The notes: generated by a model not told the origin, from the sequence alone. Positions 34,159-46,305 are shown, counted from the first letter of the stretch. The stretch: 64,000 bases of DNA from Lepus europaeus (GCF_033115175.1 NC_084850.1:4587024-4651023); one strand, 5' to 3'. Translations and numbers: made by a program.

Positions 34159-34502
34159 CACTTTTCTGGGGGCAGCTGACATGAGATTGGGCAGCCGCTG
34201 GGCCATGGGGATGCAGAAACTTGGGGAAGAGAGGGAGGGCGTGAGTGGTAGCAGCTGAGAATCAGAGCTCTGAGATAGGCACTTTTGAGGCCTTTTCTTT
34301 GGGTACTGAACGAGGGCCTCAGAGAGCTCCTTTCCTGCTGGTGGGCCAAGTCCCTTAAGTGGAAGGACAAGGGAGAAGGTCCCTAAGCCTGCAGATAGAT
34401 GGCAAGTGCCCAGGACAGGCGTGAAATCCCATATTTTCTATGGCATGTTGGATCCCTGGTACACGTTCGGGACCCTTACCTCCCCCTGACCCCTGACACT
34501 AC

Positions 34503-34525
34503 CTGGGCCTTCTCTGCTCTGTGAC
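34503..34525 (-). other. Relic of MAGE copy B non-coding exon 2
   Basis: On the minus strand, an acceptor ctttag precedes GTCACAGAGCAGAG... and a donor CCAG|gtagtg ends it, giving 23 bp. The GTCACAGA start is the family signature also seen in A, C and D. Confidence 0.5.
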
Positions 34526-36793
34526 CTAAAGACAGCGTGTGAAAACACGTCTTCACCTCCTGGCTCCTGGATGAACTGAGGGATCACTCAGGTGCACACA
34601 TCAGAGAGGCAGCGTGAGGGAGTCCATCCGCCCACTCTTCCCTGCGTCTTCCCATGACTGACGGAAGGGCAAGGCCAGGCTGAGGTCCTGTGTGTTCACG
34701 CGGGCTGTCTTCTCAGTCATGATGATGTCTCTTGGCAGACCCTGGACACCTGTGTCTCTCAGGCAGCTGGAGTTTCCGGTATTTTCCCTATGTCTCCCTC
34801 TCAGAACAAGATCCTCTGCCTCCCCGACAGCCTGGAGACAAGGTGAGGAGGCAGCACATCCCACCACCTCTGCTGTGTCCCATCTGCTATCTCCGTCTTG
34901 TGGGTAATTCCTTGTTACTCCTGCCACTCACTGCCCTTCCTCACCCCTACTTCTCCTGAGATCAGCTGACATCTGCCTTTGGACCAAGACCCCATCTCCA
35001 GGACCACTCCCCACCTGGTTGCCTGTGGTCGAAGGTGGCATGCCACCTGAGGCCACCTCTGATTTCGCCAACCAGGGATGAGGACAGGGGGCACCCAGGC
35101 TCTATGGAGTCCCTTTTCTCCAGCCCAGGGGCCTCTTCGATCTTCAAGAAGCATCTCTACCATGGCTCCTGGTGCAACCGTGACTCCATCGGATCTCCTG
35201 GTGTGGCAGCCTCTGCACACCTGAAGATGCCCCTTACAGCAAGGCCCTCACCTCCCTCAGAACCACGAGACAGACCTGGGGTGAGCCACATCTGGACAGC
35301 CCTACCTGGGGTGTGCCAAGGCTGCTAGCAGGAGATTTGGGTGAGACTCCTACGTATGGGGTGATGATCATCTTAAGTGTGCTAAGCCTGTTCAAATTTA
35401 CCCCTGGCAGGGCCTCAGCCCCTGATCTTCTGACGATGTGAGGCTGCACCTTGGGGGCCTAGGACCCCATGTCCCTGAACCCCCTTAGGAGGAAGTAAGG
35501 GGGGCCATGAAACTCCCCAGCAGCCCTGCCCGCAGATTCTCTGGGGTGAGAGCAGGGGCAGGCACCTGTGGGACCCCTATGTCTGGGATGAGGACTCCGA
35601 TGCAGTCTCACTCACGGGGCCTGGGACTCTTCTATCTGCTGAGTTGAGGCCACCCTGCTCACACTGTAGCCCTCCTCTCCCTGACACCAGGAAAGCAGAC
35701 ACAAGGACACACCCCATCTGGCCGTCCATCCCAGGTCCTTGTGGGGCTGAGGTTGCCCTCTGTTCTAGGGTCTAGGCACTCCACAGCCCTCCGTCCGTCT
35801 TCTCCCCTTGAGAGAGAGGCTCACTGAGCCTGCATTGCCCTAAGCCTTATTTCCTGCAATTCCCTAGGCTGAATTCAGGTGGGGCCTTCATCTGACATCT
35901 GTTTTGGGAACTCCCAGGACTGACAGCAGGGACAGACTTCTGTTCTGGAGTCTAAGGCCCTCCCCCCTCTGCCCTGCGACCTCTTCTTTAGGACAGGTCG
36001 TGTGTAGGCCCTTTCCTCAGACCGAGGCCCTCACCTCTCCCACCGCGGAGGGGGAAGTCAGTCGTAGTAAGTCTGGCTACCACCACCGGGGCTTCCAAGG
36101 GGGAGAGCAGCAACCCCACGTTGTCCCTGTTGCCACGCGAGGATCCATCCAGTCCCCTCTCAGCGGTTGTGCCTTGAAACGACTTAGGGCCGACTACATC
36201 ACCACGGCCTGCCCATGGACTTGAGTCTACACGTTCACATCAAGTTTCTGACTGCAGAGTGCCCTGAGACAGAAATTGGACAGCGGGCTCAGCCTGACCA
36301 GTCTGCTCCGTGATCATCCAGGGCTGACAGCATAGCTGGGGACGGGTTCCTTGGGACCCCCAGTCCTCCCTCCGGGCCCTCATCCTCCCTCCTGTGCACT
36401 CTACCTTAGGGCAGTCTGACGCCAGCCCCAGAGATCAAGGCCCTCCCTCACCACTCCCAGTTGCCCAAGGCAGAAGCCTGTGGATGGCACACCCAGCCAC
36501 CATGCTTATGGCTTGCCAAGACTGAGAGTGGGGGCACAGATGACTCTGTGGTTACCTTAGACCTCACTGAACGTCCTTACCCAGATGCCTGTCAGCCCTC
36601 CATTTACTTCATCTACCGGATCGCAGTGAGGATCTGATTCCCAGGGTCCACTGAAGTAGAAGAGGGGGCGAGTGACTCAGTGGGGCGAGTGGGTCCTGGG
36701 GTGGTGGTGTAGGCCAGAGAGTAGGGACAGAGCTGGATCCCTTGGGGCACTCTTCTGGCAAGGGACTCCCTAGGTCTCCCCTGAGCGTCTCAC
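34526..36793 (-). other. Intron 1 of MAGE pseudogene B
   Basis: GC-rich non-coding sequence with diverged repeated phrases (ctgacagcagggacagac, gggctgacagcatagctggg, ggctgaccatgg). It aligns with copy C intron 1; for example cctgagatcagctgacatc at about 34957 versus actgagatcagctgatatc at about 47154. Confidence 0.6.
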
Positions 36794-36853
36794 CTTGAGT
36801 GCTTACCCAGCCAGGGCCCTTTCCCTTCCTCTGAAATGAAGTGGCACCTCCAA
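36794..36853 (-). promoter_or_regulatory. Decayed exon 1 and promoter of MAGE copy B
   Basis: The donor CACTCAAG|gtgagacgctcag (exon end at 36794) marks exon 1. Upstream, the positions of the two Ets sites read TTGGAGGT (36853-36846) and ATTTCAGA (36837-36830), so neither keeps the CCGGAA core. This fits loss of expression of the pseudogene. Confidence 0.45.
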
Positions 36854-39200
36854 CTGCCCACTCCAAGTCTGGAGGCAGAGGTCAGGGAGTGTCACATCTG
36901 GCCACTGTCCTGCGGGCTCATCCAGGCTGACCATGGAGCGACAGATGGTCTCTGTGGGCCCCTTGCATCTGTGTCCCCTCAGACCTCCTCCAGGGTCCTG
37001 ATCTTAAAGCCAGGCAGGACCTGGACCCCTGTGCTATGCTCACCTAGTTTTTCTTTCTTCTTGGAACAGACTGTTCTTGGAGTCTTGTTCTAAAATATGG
37101 CCGACTTCCTACAGTCGTGACACTTCATTTCAGATATAATTGTATATCACTTTAAAAGAAAGCATTTTTTACACGTTGTCTCAAGCAAATACGATAGTGA
37201 TGCAAAATCTACATTGAATGCAATATACCTGATGTTCCGTATCCGCAGCCCTCAGAACCTGGCCAGTCTGTTTCTGATGCTAGCCCCACCTACCTTGCTT
37301 CTCAGAAGCTAGAAGGATGTGACACAGATAAGACTCCACAGGCTCTCATCACTAAGCTCGGGGGGGGGGAAGCACCCAATACCACCTCGGACTACACCTC
37401 CACCACCCCCAACCCCAAAGGAGCCCAGGCTTGTGGCATGCTGCTGGGGGGAGCCCTCGGTGACAGGAACTGTGGCCTGCAGACATGGGAGTGGCCCCGC
37501 AGGGAACCAGGGTCTGCCCTGCAAGAAGAACACTAGGCATCACCAGGGAGGTATCTGCTCTGCTCTGCTCCCAGGGTGACACAAGGGGCAGCATTTTCCT
37601 GCTGACTGCGGTGGTGCTGCAGCAGCAGGCCAGCACACCCACCCGTTTTGGGACAGTAGCACCGTCCACCGAAGCCTTTCCCAACCTGCAGGTCAAGTCT
37701 CCTGAGATACAGGGCAGGTGACCTGGCTCTGAGGCAACATGTGGCTCTATGGATCAGGACACACCCCACACCTGGCTCGTTAAACGCTCCGGACCTGGCT
37801 ATCTAGACCCCTGCCTCCCACTCTCTGTTCCAGGACCCTGAGCTACCACATACCTGTGCGCTCTCTCAGATCTACGCTCCTCCAAATCTCCTCAGAGCCC
37901 AGCCCAGATGTTCTCGGGCCTTTCAGGTACCGAAGTCTTCTCCATGTGGCCCTCTAAGATCACCCTTTTCCTACACTGCAACCCCACTCCCCACCCCATC
38001 CCCAGCTTTCATTATTGGGTTTTCCAGATTGCATTGGAATCCACTGCACCGTCACTGTGGAACCCACTTCCCCTTTTACCTTGTTCCACAGTTCATGGTG
38101 TGGCTTCCCCTTCCCCACACCTGCCCCAGAATACAAGCTCCACAGTAGCAGGAGCAGGGGACCGGTTCAATGCTGTGTCTTTGGAGCCTAGATCAGTGTC
38201 TGCCCCTCTGTATTCATTGGTGGGATGAAAGAAGGCTGCCAGCCACAAGATTCTGCTATTCGGAGCCTCCGTGCACTAAACCCCAGGGCACAGTTAATCT
38301 TCCCAATCAACCAGCCAACAGCCTAAGTGGGAACGCTCCCTACCACGCACTCATGGCTGAAACCCTGGGCAGGTACTCAGTCTGTCTCTCGGACTCCCGA
38401 TACCTACCTGCTGTGCCATCCCCTGGCCTGTGCCGCCAGCCTGTTGGGAAAGTCAGCACGGCAAGGCTCTAACCACCCATGGAAGTCTGGGCCCCCCTCA
38501 CGCCAGCAGGCCGCTGAGGCCCGCCTTTGACCTGACGTGCTGTTCCTCTTTCCAGGTGCTGGGATCTGCAAGTCAGCACGGGAGTCACCGCAAGGCAGCG
38601 TGCACCAGTCCAAATGGTCCTCTGGAGACTAGGGTTTTTCCATCCTTGGGCCCATCCCTGAGCCCCATGCCACCTGCCGCTGTGCCCACCACGTCCCACC
38701 CTGGCCTCAGCCTGCCCCGGCCGGTGGGACTCCCTTCCTGCCACCCCTGAACTAGTGCTCCGGGTGCACAGCTGATCCTCACATGCATTTGTGTTTACGT
38801 GGACTCCCCAGACAGGAATCCCCTTCCAAGTCACCATGATTCAGACGGAACTGGGAGGGGATGGCATGGCCTTGCCAGGGGTCTCCAGGTAGTTGTCAGG
38901 TGATAATCACTGCCTTCTAAGTATGGCAGAAATCACTGTGATTTTGACTAATTGTTCTGATGACCCCACCGTCTTCTATCTTACATTTCATTAAACCTGT
39001 CCCCCTAACTGGGCGAGAATGTGATTTTACTATCTGAGGTGGATCCAGAGAAGCAGAGCGGGGCTGTTGTGCGAGCCATCCTCAGAGCTACGAGCTCCAG
39101 CCACGGAGTCCCCAGACAGGATTGTTGAGGGGAAGCACATTATGGGGCCCAGTGGTTATTAGCACATGCCCCAAATCATGAGATGTCCTCAGACAAAATT
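36854..39200. other. Upstream DNA of U3, no gene seen
   Basis: GC-rich, with many short open frames that have no recognisable product. This includes 38.4-38.8 kb, where frames overlap on both strands. Confidence 0.5.
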
Positions 39201-40950
39201 AGCATTTCCAAGAAGCCGTCTTCCTACCTGGCTCTTGCCATCACTGCCCCATGGCAGTGACCCCCTGACAAGTGTACTAAGGCCCTTCCTGGGCTAGCGT
39301 TGTATCCCCAGTCTCCTCTTGTCCTGCCCCCGTGTGGGGGCTGGCCATCGAGAACACAGGATCTGCTGAACAAAGAGATCATATCGAGGATGCAGTGTCG
39401 ATACCGTATGCAAAGCCAGGGGGAATGCACAAGACAGCACTGGGGGCAAGGCCATCCACCCTGAAGGTCAGTCCAAAGGGCACTGCAGACCGTGATACCC
39501 AGGTGCAAGCAGGGAGAGCCCGAGTGCCCCATGGCCATGTGCTGCGGCCTGGTGGCTCCACTGTTTGCCTGGCAGGCAGCCTGAGCAGTGGGGCTGGCCT
39601 GCAGGAGACCAAAGCTGTCACTCAGACAGCTTTGAGAGGAGGGCTGAGACAGAGTCTGGATGGGGGTGCAGGGCCCTTCCCTAGACTTTAGTGTACCTTC
39701 CAGGAGTCTAACTGGCAACCTGTGTGTCCATGGGGAAGCTACTCCATCCTCTCTCTGTCTCTCCTGAATGCAAGAGTCCTCCTGAGGACCTGGTCTCCAT
39801 TGCAGGGGAGGGGGTGACCACATGCGGCTGGAGAGAGGCTGAGGGGACAACATGTGGAGTGAGTCTCTCCCTGGCTTCCTTACAATCCTCATGCATGCCG
39901 CATGAGGCATGGGACATTCGGTAACCACGGGTGACAGCAGCTCCTCCCTTGTTCATGGGGACCACAGCCTACTGCATGAAAGTGCGCGACCCAAATGAAG
40001 AGGCAAAGTGGAAGTGTGTTGTTTTGTTACTCTGTCTTTGTCTTTTGTTGCTCTGTGTCTGAGATATATCTTACCAGGATATTTTAGTGTTTCTGAGCCT
40101 GTTATACCTCTTGAGATCCACATGCACCTTGATGGGTGCAGGATATCTATTCCCCTGAAAGCCTGTTCACCTTGAGTGTCCTTTTATACCTTAAGACTCT
40201 GCAGTCCTGGAATAACTGGTTCTAGTCCCTGCAGGGTTCACTTTCAGGCCTCTGCACCGGGAGCAGGAGCAGGATTCTGGGCTGTGGGAGTCGGCCCTGG
40301 GGAAAACTTCCAAAACACATGTGCCTGCAGAGAGGATGAAGGAAAGGCTGTGTCCCTCCCCCAGAGCTGTCTTCCCCTCCATGGTGCCCAGGGCCTAACC
40401 ACCAGTCCCTTTGTGCAGCATTTGGGCATTCAGGGACCCATGACTGGCTAGATTCCCAGCCCCTATCCTTTCTGCCTACTTGGCTGGCCTAGAGAATAGC
40501 GGGAAACTCAGGGCAGCCGTGGGGCCTGTATTCAGGGGGCCTTGTGGGGGGGGGGTAAGTGTCCTCCGGGCTATTGCTGGGTCCAACAACTGTGTCGTGC
40601 CCAGTTCAGGCCTGATACCAGATTCCTTCTGGAACCTCAGCATCGTCATATTAGGCTGAGAACTGGCCACCCACACAGCAGTTCAGACCAGGGCGGCTAC
40701 ACTAGGGGAGGGGCTCGTGAAACAGGCCTTTAGGAGGAGCAGCTGAGAGAGCTCAGTGGCATTGGCTTGGGGGTACAGGACAAGGATGGCCTCCCACTGT
40801 CAGTCTGGGTCCTTCCTCCCGTGGCTCTGTCCTGATACTCTGCAGTCTGAATGCTTCCCTTTATCATGCTCTCTGTTATCCAGCACAATGCCAATGATCC
40901 CCTTCCACATGAGGCTGAGGTCAATTCACGACATGTGAGTCTGTTAGCTG
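39201..40950. other. Distal 3' flank of MAGE copy C (U4)
   Basis: Aligns inverted with U1 (39650-39990 versus 9060-9440) and with U1 and U2 near 40230-40500. A 234-codon frame at 39928-39224 (-) has a GTG start, no domain, and a paralogous U1 segment that is not open in the same frame, so it is not called as a gene. Confidence 0.6.
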
Positions 40951-40966
40951 ACACGTGACCTTCTTT

Positions 40967-41297
40967 TTTTTTTCTTTTTGACAGGCAGAGTGGATAGTGA
41001 GAGAGAGAGACAGAGAGAAAGGTCTTCCTTTTTGCCGTTGGTTCGCCCTCCAATGGCTGCTGCGGCCAGCGCATCGCGCTGATCCGAAGCCAGGAGCCAG
41101 GTGCTTCTCCTGGTCTCCCATGCAGGTGCAGGGCCCAATCACTTGGGCCATCCTCCACTGCCTTCCCGGGCCATAGCAGAGAGCTGGCCTGGAAGAGGGG
41201 CAACCGGGATAGAATCCGGCGCCCTAACTGGGACTAGAACCTGGTGTGCCGGCGCTGCAAGGCGGAGGATTAGCCTGTTGAGCCACGGCTCCGGCCG
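40967..41297 (-). mobile_element. Young C-repeat SINE, reverse
   Basis: Complete reversed SINE with a perfect 14-bp target duplication acgtgaccttcttt at 40953-40966 and 41298-41311. Confidence 0.95.
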
Positions 41298-41495
41298 ACG
41301 TGACCTTCTTTGTCTGAGCACCTGTATCCGTGTCATCAGTCACTCTGAAATCCAGTACTTTGCTGGAGGGTGGTTAAGAGGGTGGTTAAGAGAGGAAGAT
41401 GTTGGATGGTGGTTCATTGCTTTCGTCTTCAAATTCAAGACAGCATGTCCAACACAGTACTACCTTTCACTTCCCAAGTGTTTCTCCCACTTCTT

Positions 41496-41815
41496 CATTT
41501 TTTTTTATTGGACAGGTAGAGTTATAGACAGTGAGAAAGAGACAGAGGGAAAGGTCTTCCTTCTGTTGGTTCACTCCCCTAGTGGCTGCGCTGATCCGAA
41601 GCCAGGAGCCAGGTATACTTCCTCCCGGGCTCCCATGCGGGTGCAGGGCCCAAGCACTTGGGCCATCCTCCACTGCCCTCCCGGGCCACAGCAGAGACCT
41701 GCACTGGAGGAGGAGCAACCGGGTCTAGCTCCCGGCGTCCCAACCGGGACTAGAACCCGGGGTGCCGGTGCCGCAGGCGGAGGATTAGCCAAGTGAGCCA
41801 TGGCGCCAGCCTGCA
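41496..41815 (-). mobile_element. Young C-repeat SINE, reverse
   Basis: Complete reversed SINE with a perfect 15-bp target duplication tttctcccacttctt at 41481-41495 and 41816-41830. Confidence 0.95.
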
Positions 41816-42319
41816 TTTCTCCCACTTCTTAGGAACTGAGCTTCGATCAGAAACCTGCCCCTCTGTGAGACTGCTGAGAGATGTCAGGTAGAGACAGCCT
41901 CAGGAACCCATGCAGCTATCGATGTATTCAGTTCCCAGCTTGGAATAAGAAACTCTTCCACGTGCTGTGGAAGATATCTCAGTAGTTTCAGTCACCTTCT
42001 CTCTACCTTCAGGGCTGTAACCCAAAGGACATTTGATTATGAGACAAATCGAAGTTGACTCACTGCCCATTGGGAAAACAAAGAGCCTGCTGGTAATTCC
42101 CAGGGAGAAACGACATGGTGTCCAAAATCACAGCCCAGAGCAAATTATCTAAGGACAGAGCTGGGTATATCGGGGAGGGCCAAGGGTGAACTTTGGCGGA
42201 ACCAGGGGACCTCTGCAGGGAGCAGCAATGCTACGTGTCACACGGAGGGCAGGTGATTCTGTGTAGAGTCCACAATCCCTGGGCAGCAGTGAAGGGCAGG
42301 GCAGCAGGCTAGGTTACAC

Positions 42320-42773
42320 TGAAGGACCCCAAGTTTGGGAATCCAATGCGCTCGGGTGGTCGCCCAAAGACCCAAACTCCAGATCGGTAGATGCAAAAGC
42401 AAGAGGATTCTTATTAGACGTTTGCGCAAACGGGCTCCCTGTCACTTGAGGCAAAGAGAAGCCCCGAGCCGAGCCGCAGTTACAAGCAACTTTTAAAGGC
42501 AAAAACCACAAGATTAACATATTTCGCGGGCTTCGGCTTGACCGGCTAGTTTAAAGGTTGCCATGAGTACTCATTGGGTCCTTTAGATGGGGAGAGGTTG
42601 CCCAGGGCGGGAGTTACAATTAGTTTCTTTTCTGGGGGAAACCGAAACATTCAGAGAACAGAAACTCTAGGGAACTCGAAACTTAGAGTGTGTTAGCTAA
42701 TCTTGGGGGAAGGGGCATCTGGCACTTGTTCCCACGCACGGGCTTTTCAAACCCCAGTTTCTAAAATGTTACA
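42320..42773 (-). mobile_element. Probable solo LTR of a class I (gamma-like) endogenous retrovirus
   Basis: Read on the minus strand, it starts TGTAACATTTT (42773) and ends ...GGGGTCCTTCA (42320). It contains an AATAAG hexamer followed by aatcctcttgcttttgcatc, the layout of a gammaretroviral R/U5 boundary. It lies alone in the U4 flank with no retroviral coding sequence on either side. No clear target duplication was found, so the ends are provisional. Confidence 0.6.
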
Positions 42774-43168
42774 AGATTTATCCTTAGGCATTAGCAAGCA
42801 AAGCTAATGTGTACAGAAGCAAAAGATCTGCAGTTAGCTCTTAGCCACACTTGTCACAAAGCACACCAAACACCGGAGTAAGGGTCCCTCGGGTTTTTCA
42901 CCACGGTTGGATGCAGGCACTTGGGGGAACGACAGGGAATGGACACAAGCGTACCAGCAAGAGCTGAGGCTGCACTCTAACACCCTCACTTGGGCAGAGC
43001 TAGCTCTCAAGGATCCAACCATGGGCAATGGCCAAGAGGTGCAGACTCAGCTGCATTTGTTTAACCAGGTTTCAGTACATGGACAGGCTTCAGCAACCTT
43101 GTTTCTGTTTGCAGAGAGGCTGTGTAGTGCTTAGCAGAGAAAGAATTGGAGTCAGAAGGACGGCCCCA

Positions 43169-43230
43169 GGCCCGGTGCAGGGTGAAGCATGGAGGCCCCG
43201 GCCGGGTGCAGGGTGAAGCATGGAGGCCCC
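43169..43230. repeat. 31-bp tandem duplication
   Basis: Units 43169-43199 and 43200-43230 share ggtgcagggtgaagcatgga and differ by one or two bases. A partial third unit (gtggaggcccc) follows. Confidence 0.9.
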
Positions 43231-43749
43231 GTGGAGGCCCCAGATGAATGCAGACCCTGTTACTCCAGCCCTGCCACCAGATCCTGGGGAACTCCTAACT
43301 CTTGGGTTCCTCATGTGTGTGGCCTGTCTGATCTGTCCTGGAACAGGGCACTGTACCGAAAGCACCGGGGAAGTTTCTGACGCGTGGTGTCACTTTCATA
43401 GCGGGGAGCTGGCTGTTTTTGTAACAGCACTGGACCCTCCCAGACCTTGTCGCTCTGACACACCATTGCTGCTGTATGTTCTCTGGAATGTGCCACAGAT
43501 CGTGCAACATAGCAGGACATGGAATAACTAGCCAAACAAGGGCCTTCATGCACTAAATTGGGTCTACACTTCAGCACAGAAGACACCCAACAACATCTGG
43601 CAGAGGAGCTGGGTGGAGCTCAGAGTCGCCAAAATTGCGGCCAGGAACCAGCTGATTGCCTACCTCCAAGCTGAGTTCGCATCCAAAGAACTATTTTCAT
43701 TCATTTTGTAGTCATCCAGAAACTCTAGCCCTTGCTTAAACTTGGTCCA

Positions 43750-43752
<3 letters not shown>

Positions 43753-43804
<52 letters not shown>

Positions 43805-43824
43805 TGTGTGTGTTTGTGTATGTG

Positions 43825-43855
<31 letters not shown>

Positions 43856-43860
43856 AACAC
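43753..43860. repeat. Compound (CT)n / (TG)n / (AC)n simple repeat
   Basis: About 50 bp of CT, then TG-rich, CT and AC blocks. Low-complexity frames over it are artefacts. Confidence 0.95.
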
Positions 43861-45013
43861 CACTAAACCCATGTATACACACACGGACCCATATACACAC
43901 ACACATATTGAGTAGACACACAATTGTTACAATTTTTTGCTGTGACCTGCCCAGCCAGCAGTGGAGTAGCAGTCAGGGCTTTCAGGCCTCAGTTTCAGGG
44001 AGAGTCACCCTCTGCCTCGCAGAGCCTTGCACTTGAGGGGCATCAATCACCTGTTTCTTGCTCTATGCTCACCCTCACTGGCACAAGAGCCCAGGACACA
44101 TCCCAGAGCTACCCCAGGTAGCAGATGTCTTTCTGCCTTACCTCACACCCAGAAGGGCCTGAACAGAGTAACTTTCAATGTCAGGATGCTCTCTGAGCAC
44201 GAAGACCCACGCCCTGAGGATCTGGTCCCTGACCCAGCTTCAACACATGGAACTGCTACAATAGGAAATGCAGATTCCTTAAGGCCTCAGTTCAGGGCAG
44301 TTACTCTCCTCTGCCCTCCACCGGGGCCCCAGCTGCTCAGCCATCTTTCCCTGGTTCTGTGGGTCTCAGAGGACATCTCTCCATCTTCCTCCTATGATGG
44401 CTGCTGCTGGACTCTACCCTTCTCTGCTAGGGTGTGTGTGGCCTCTCCCTGCATCTCCACTCCCACCACAGGGCCTTCCACAGAGCGGAAGCACAGTGGA
44501 TGTGGAAAGGATACATGAGCCAGTGAGCACAGGAACTTGTTTATTAACACTTAGTAGCTTTCAATTTCCCTATCAGCCTAGCAAATCCAGCTGTGCGTGT
44601 ACATGCAAAATAACTTTACAGGATTGCCATCATGGGGTAAAGGATGAATGGATGAGTTCTCCTTGCTTGTCTCTGGCCATCTCATCCATTTTGCTGCTAA
44701 ATTCTTTCCCTTTCCAAAGAAATATCTGTTCCACTGCTATGATATCTTGAACCAGAACAAAGAGAGGTGCATTTTTCAATTTCATGAGCAAATAGCAAAA
44801 CTCTTATGCCAAAATTCTACGTTCAGCAATAAGTGTGTAATGATGGAGCAGAACCTACACTGATACAGAATCTAAAGACATCTGCTTAATAGGAAAACCA
44901 TTTTAAATACCATAACGGGCGAAAAAACAAAAAGAGTACTTTCTAGATAACTTGCACTGAAGTGGAACACAAAACCTCGAGACCCATGACTGTAAAAGGC
45001 ACGCTGGCCTCCA
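43861..45013 (-). other. 3' UTR and proximal 3' flank of MAGE copy C
   Basis: Non-coding. It aligns inverted with 23160-24560 of copy A, minus the copy A SINE. The conserved MAGE 3' end, with the poly(A) signal at 44540-44545, lies here. Confidence 0.75.
44540..44545 (-). promoter_or_regulatory. AATAAA poly(A) signal of MAGE copy C
   Basis: The plus strand reads TTTATT. On the gene strand AATAAA is followed by caagttcctgtgctcactgg, matching the conserved 3' end of MAGE-A genes. It is about 470 bases after the stop codon. Confidence 0.7.
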
Positions 45014-46105
45014 CTAGTCAGAACTCTCACTGCTGCATTCCAGGTACGAATAACGAATAGGCCACCTTTCACAGGGGAGAGAAGCTACCCACCCAAACCC
45101 TGGCTCAACCCTGCCACCCTCACTCCCACTGGCACCACCTGCATCTGCTGCTGGCATACCCCCTTCCTCATCTCTCACGGCCTTTCCTTTCACTGAGGGG
45201 TGGAATCTGGGATCATTCCTACTGCACTTGGCTAAATACTGCAGGACTCTCATCGTGCTGGTTTCAGCGTGGGCCCTTGGACCCCAGAGAAACTCATAGT
45301 GAGCATTGCTGCTCTTGGATGCCTGCCGGTACTCCAGGTAGCCTGCCTGCACCCAGTCTTTGGTGACGAGCTTCCTGGGCTCCCCGTAGATGCAATGATC
45401 CACCCCAATGAACAGCCCCATTACACTCAGAGCTTCCCAGATCTGCCCCTCATGGACACGCCCACCGCCGATGAACACGATACCCAGGATGGCTATCAAG
45501 AGCCCAGTCTTGGGTATGCTCTGATCATCCCCCAGCACATCATGGCAAGTGAGGCCCAGTGCAGGGACAAGCACATACAAATGGCCAGTGGGGTCTGCCT
45601 GCTTCATCTCAATGCCAAAGATCAGATGGATGCACTCAAAGGCTTTGCAGAAGATCCCAGGGAAGTAGTCTTCATACTTCTCGGTGACACAACTCAGCAT
45701 CCCTTCCACGGTGATCGGCTCCCTCCTGAGATACTTGAGGAGCAGCAGCCTCACCAGCTCAGCCATCTTCTCGGCCAGTGCACCTCGGAGCTTAGACTCT
45801 GTATCTGCCAGGCACTGCCAGGTGCTCCGGCCCTCTTCTTCCTGCCAGGTGGAGCTCTCATCAGATTGGCTGTATGCAGAAGATGATTTGGCAGTGCTGG
45901 AGGAGGCTCCATGAGGGTTCTCAGGAGGACTAGGGACCCCAGCTGCAGGCTCCTCCTTGTGGGTACCCTGAATTAGAGCAGAGGGGGAGCAGCCGGCAGT
46001 AGTGGCCTCCTCTTCTCCGTACGCGGGCAGATGAGCATGCTCTCCTTGGGCCTGAAGGCCTCCCTCAAACTTGCAGAGGCGATGTTTCCGACCATGAGGC
46101 ATCAT
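45014..46105 (-). CDS. MAGEA10-like: MAGE-A family protein (MAGEA10-like), copy C
   Basis: Intact 363-residue MAGE-A protein, paralogous to copy A and convergent with it. The N-terminal 100 residues (MPHGRKHRLCKFEGGLQAQG, Ser-rich) have diverged. The MHD (about 112-305) keeps [64 protein letters not shown] and FLWGPRAHAET, and the acidic tail again ends SESSD. It is expected to act, like other MAGEs, as an E3-ligase partner in germ cells; that is family knowledge, not shown here. An in-frame GTG eight codons upstream (46129) is not a credible start; ATG at 46105 or 46102 is, as in copy A. The last exon begins at 46165 after ctctcccccag. Differences from copy A cluster at 215-275 (VHEGQ, GVDHCIY, QASKSSNAHY), on the C-terminal half of the MHD. 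Confidence 0.92.
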   Translation of the reverse strand: MMPHGRKHRLCKFEGGLQAQGEHAHLPAYGEEEATTAGCSPSALIQGTHKEEPAAGVPSPPENPHGASSSTAKSSSAYSQSDESSTWQEEEGRSTWQCLADTESKLRGALAEKMAELVRLLLLKYLRREPITVEGMLSCVTEKYEDYFPGIFCKAFECIHLIFGIEMKQADPTGHLYVLVPALGLTCHDVLGDDQSIPKTGLLIAILGIVFIGGGRVHEGQIWEALSVMGLFIGVDHCIYGEPRKLVTKDWVQAGYLEYRQASKSSNAHYEFLWGPRAHAETSTMRVLQYLAKCSRNDPRFHPSVKGKAVRDEEGGMPAADAGGASGSEGGRVEPGFGWVASLPCERWPIRYSYLECSSESSD

Positions 46106-46238
46106 AGCTTTCCCGGGGGCAGCTGGCACGAGGGCCGGCAGCGGCTGTGATGGGGACCCACAGTCCTGGGGGAGAGACAGAGGGTGTGAGTGAGTGCAAC
46201 TGAGAATCTCAGCGGTGGAAGCTGTGACAAAGGCCCAC

Positions 46239-46305
46239 GTACGAGGTATCTCTCAGAGTGGTGAATGCAGGCCTCACGGGGCTCCTTTCCTGCTGGTGGG
46301 GCTGT
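46239..46305 (-). other. Possible MAGE copy C exon 3 with lost acceptor
   Basis: Aligns with the 70-bp exon of A and D, and the donor TAC|gtgggcc at 46239/46238 is kept. Where A has cacttctcag|GGGACAG, C reads cacttcaacgacgacag, so the normal AG is gone. A nearby cgacag could substitute, or the exon may be skipped. The 3' intron is 73 bp. Confidence 0.45.

Noticed and set aside
39224..39928. 234-codon minus-strand frame
   Set aside because: GTG start, no recognisable domain, and the paralogous U1 segment (about 9060-9440) is interrupted in the matching frame.
45269..45886. 205-codon plus-strand frame opposite MAGE copy C, and a 158-codon frame opposite copy A (22972-22496)
   Set aside because: Both are antisense shadows of the conserved MHD. 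They have no domain of their own.
46106..46129. Eight-codon N-terminal extension of copy C from a GTG
   Set aside because: Copies A and D start at the ATG-ATG pair; a GTG start is not expected for a mammalian gene here.
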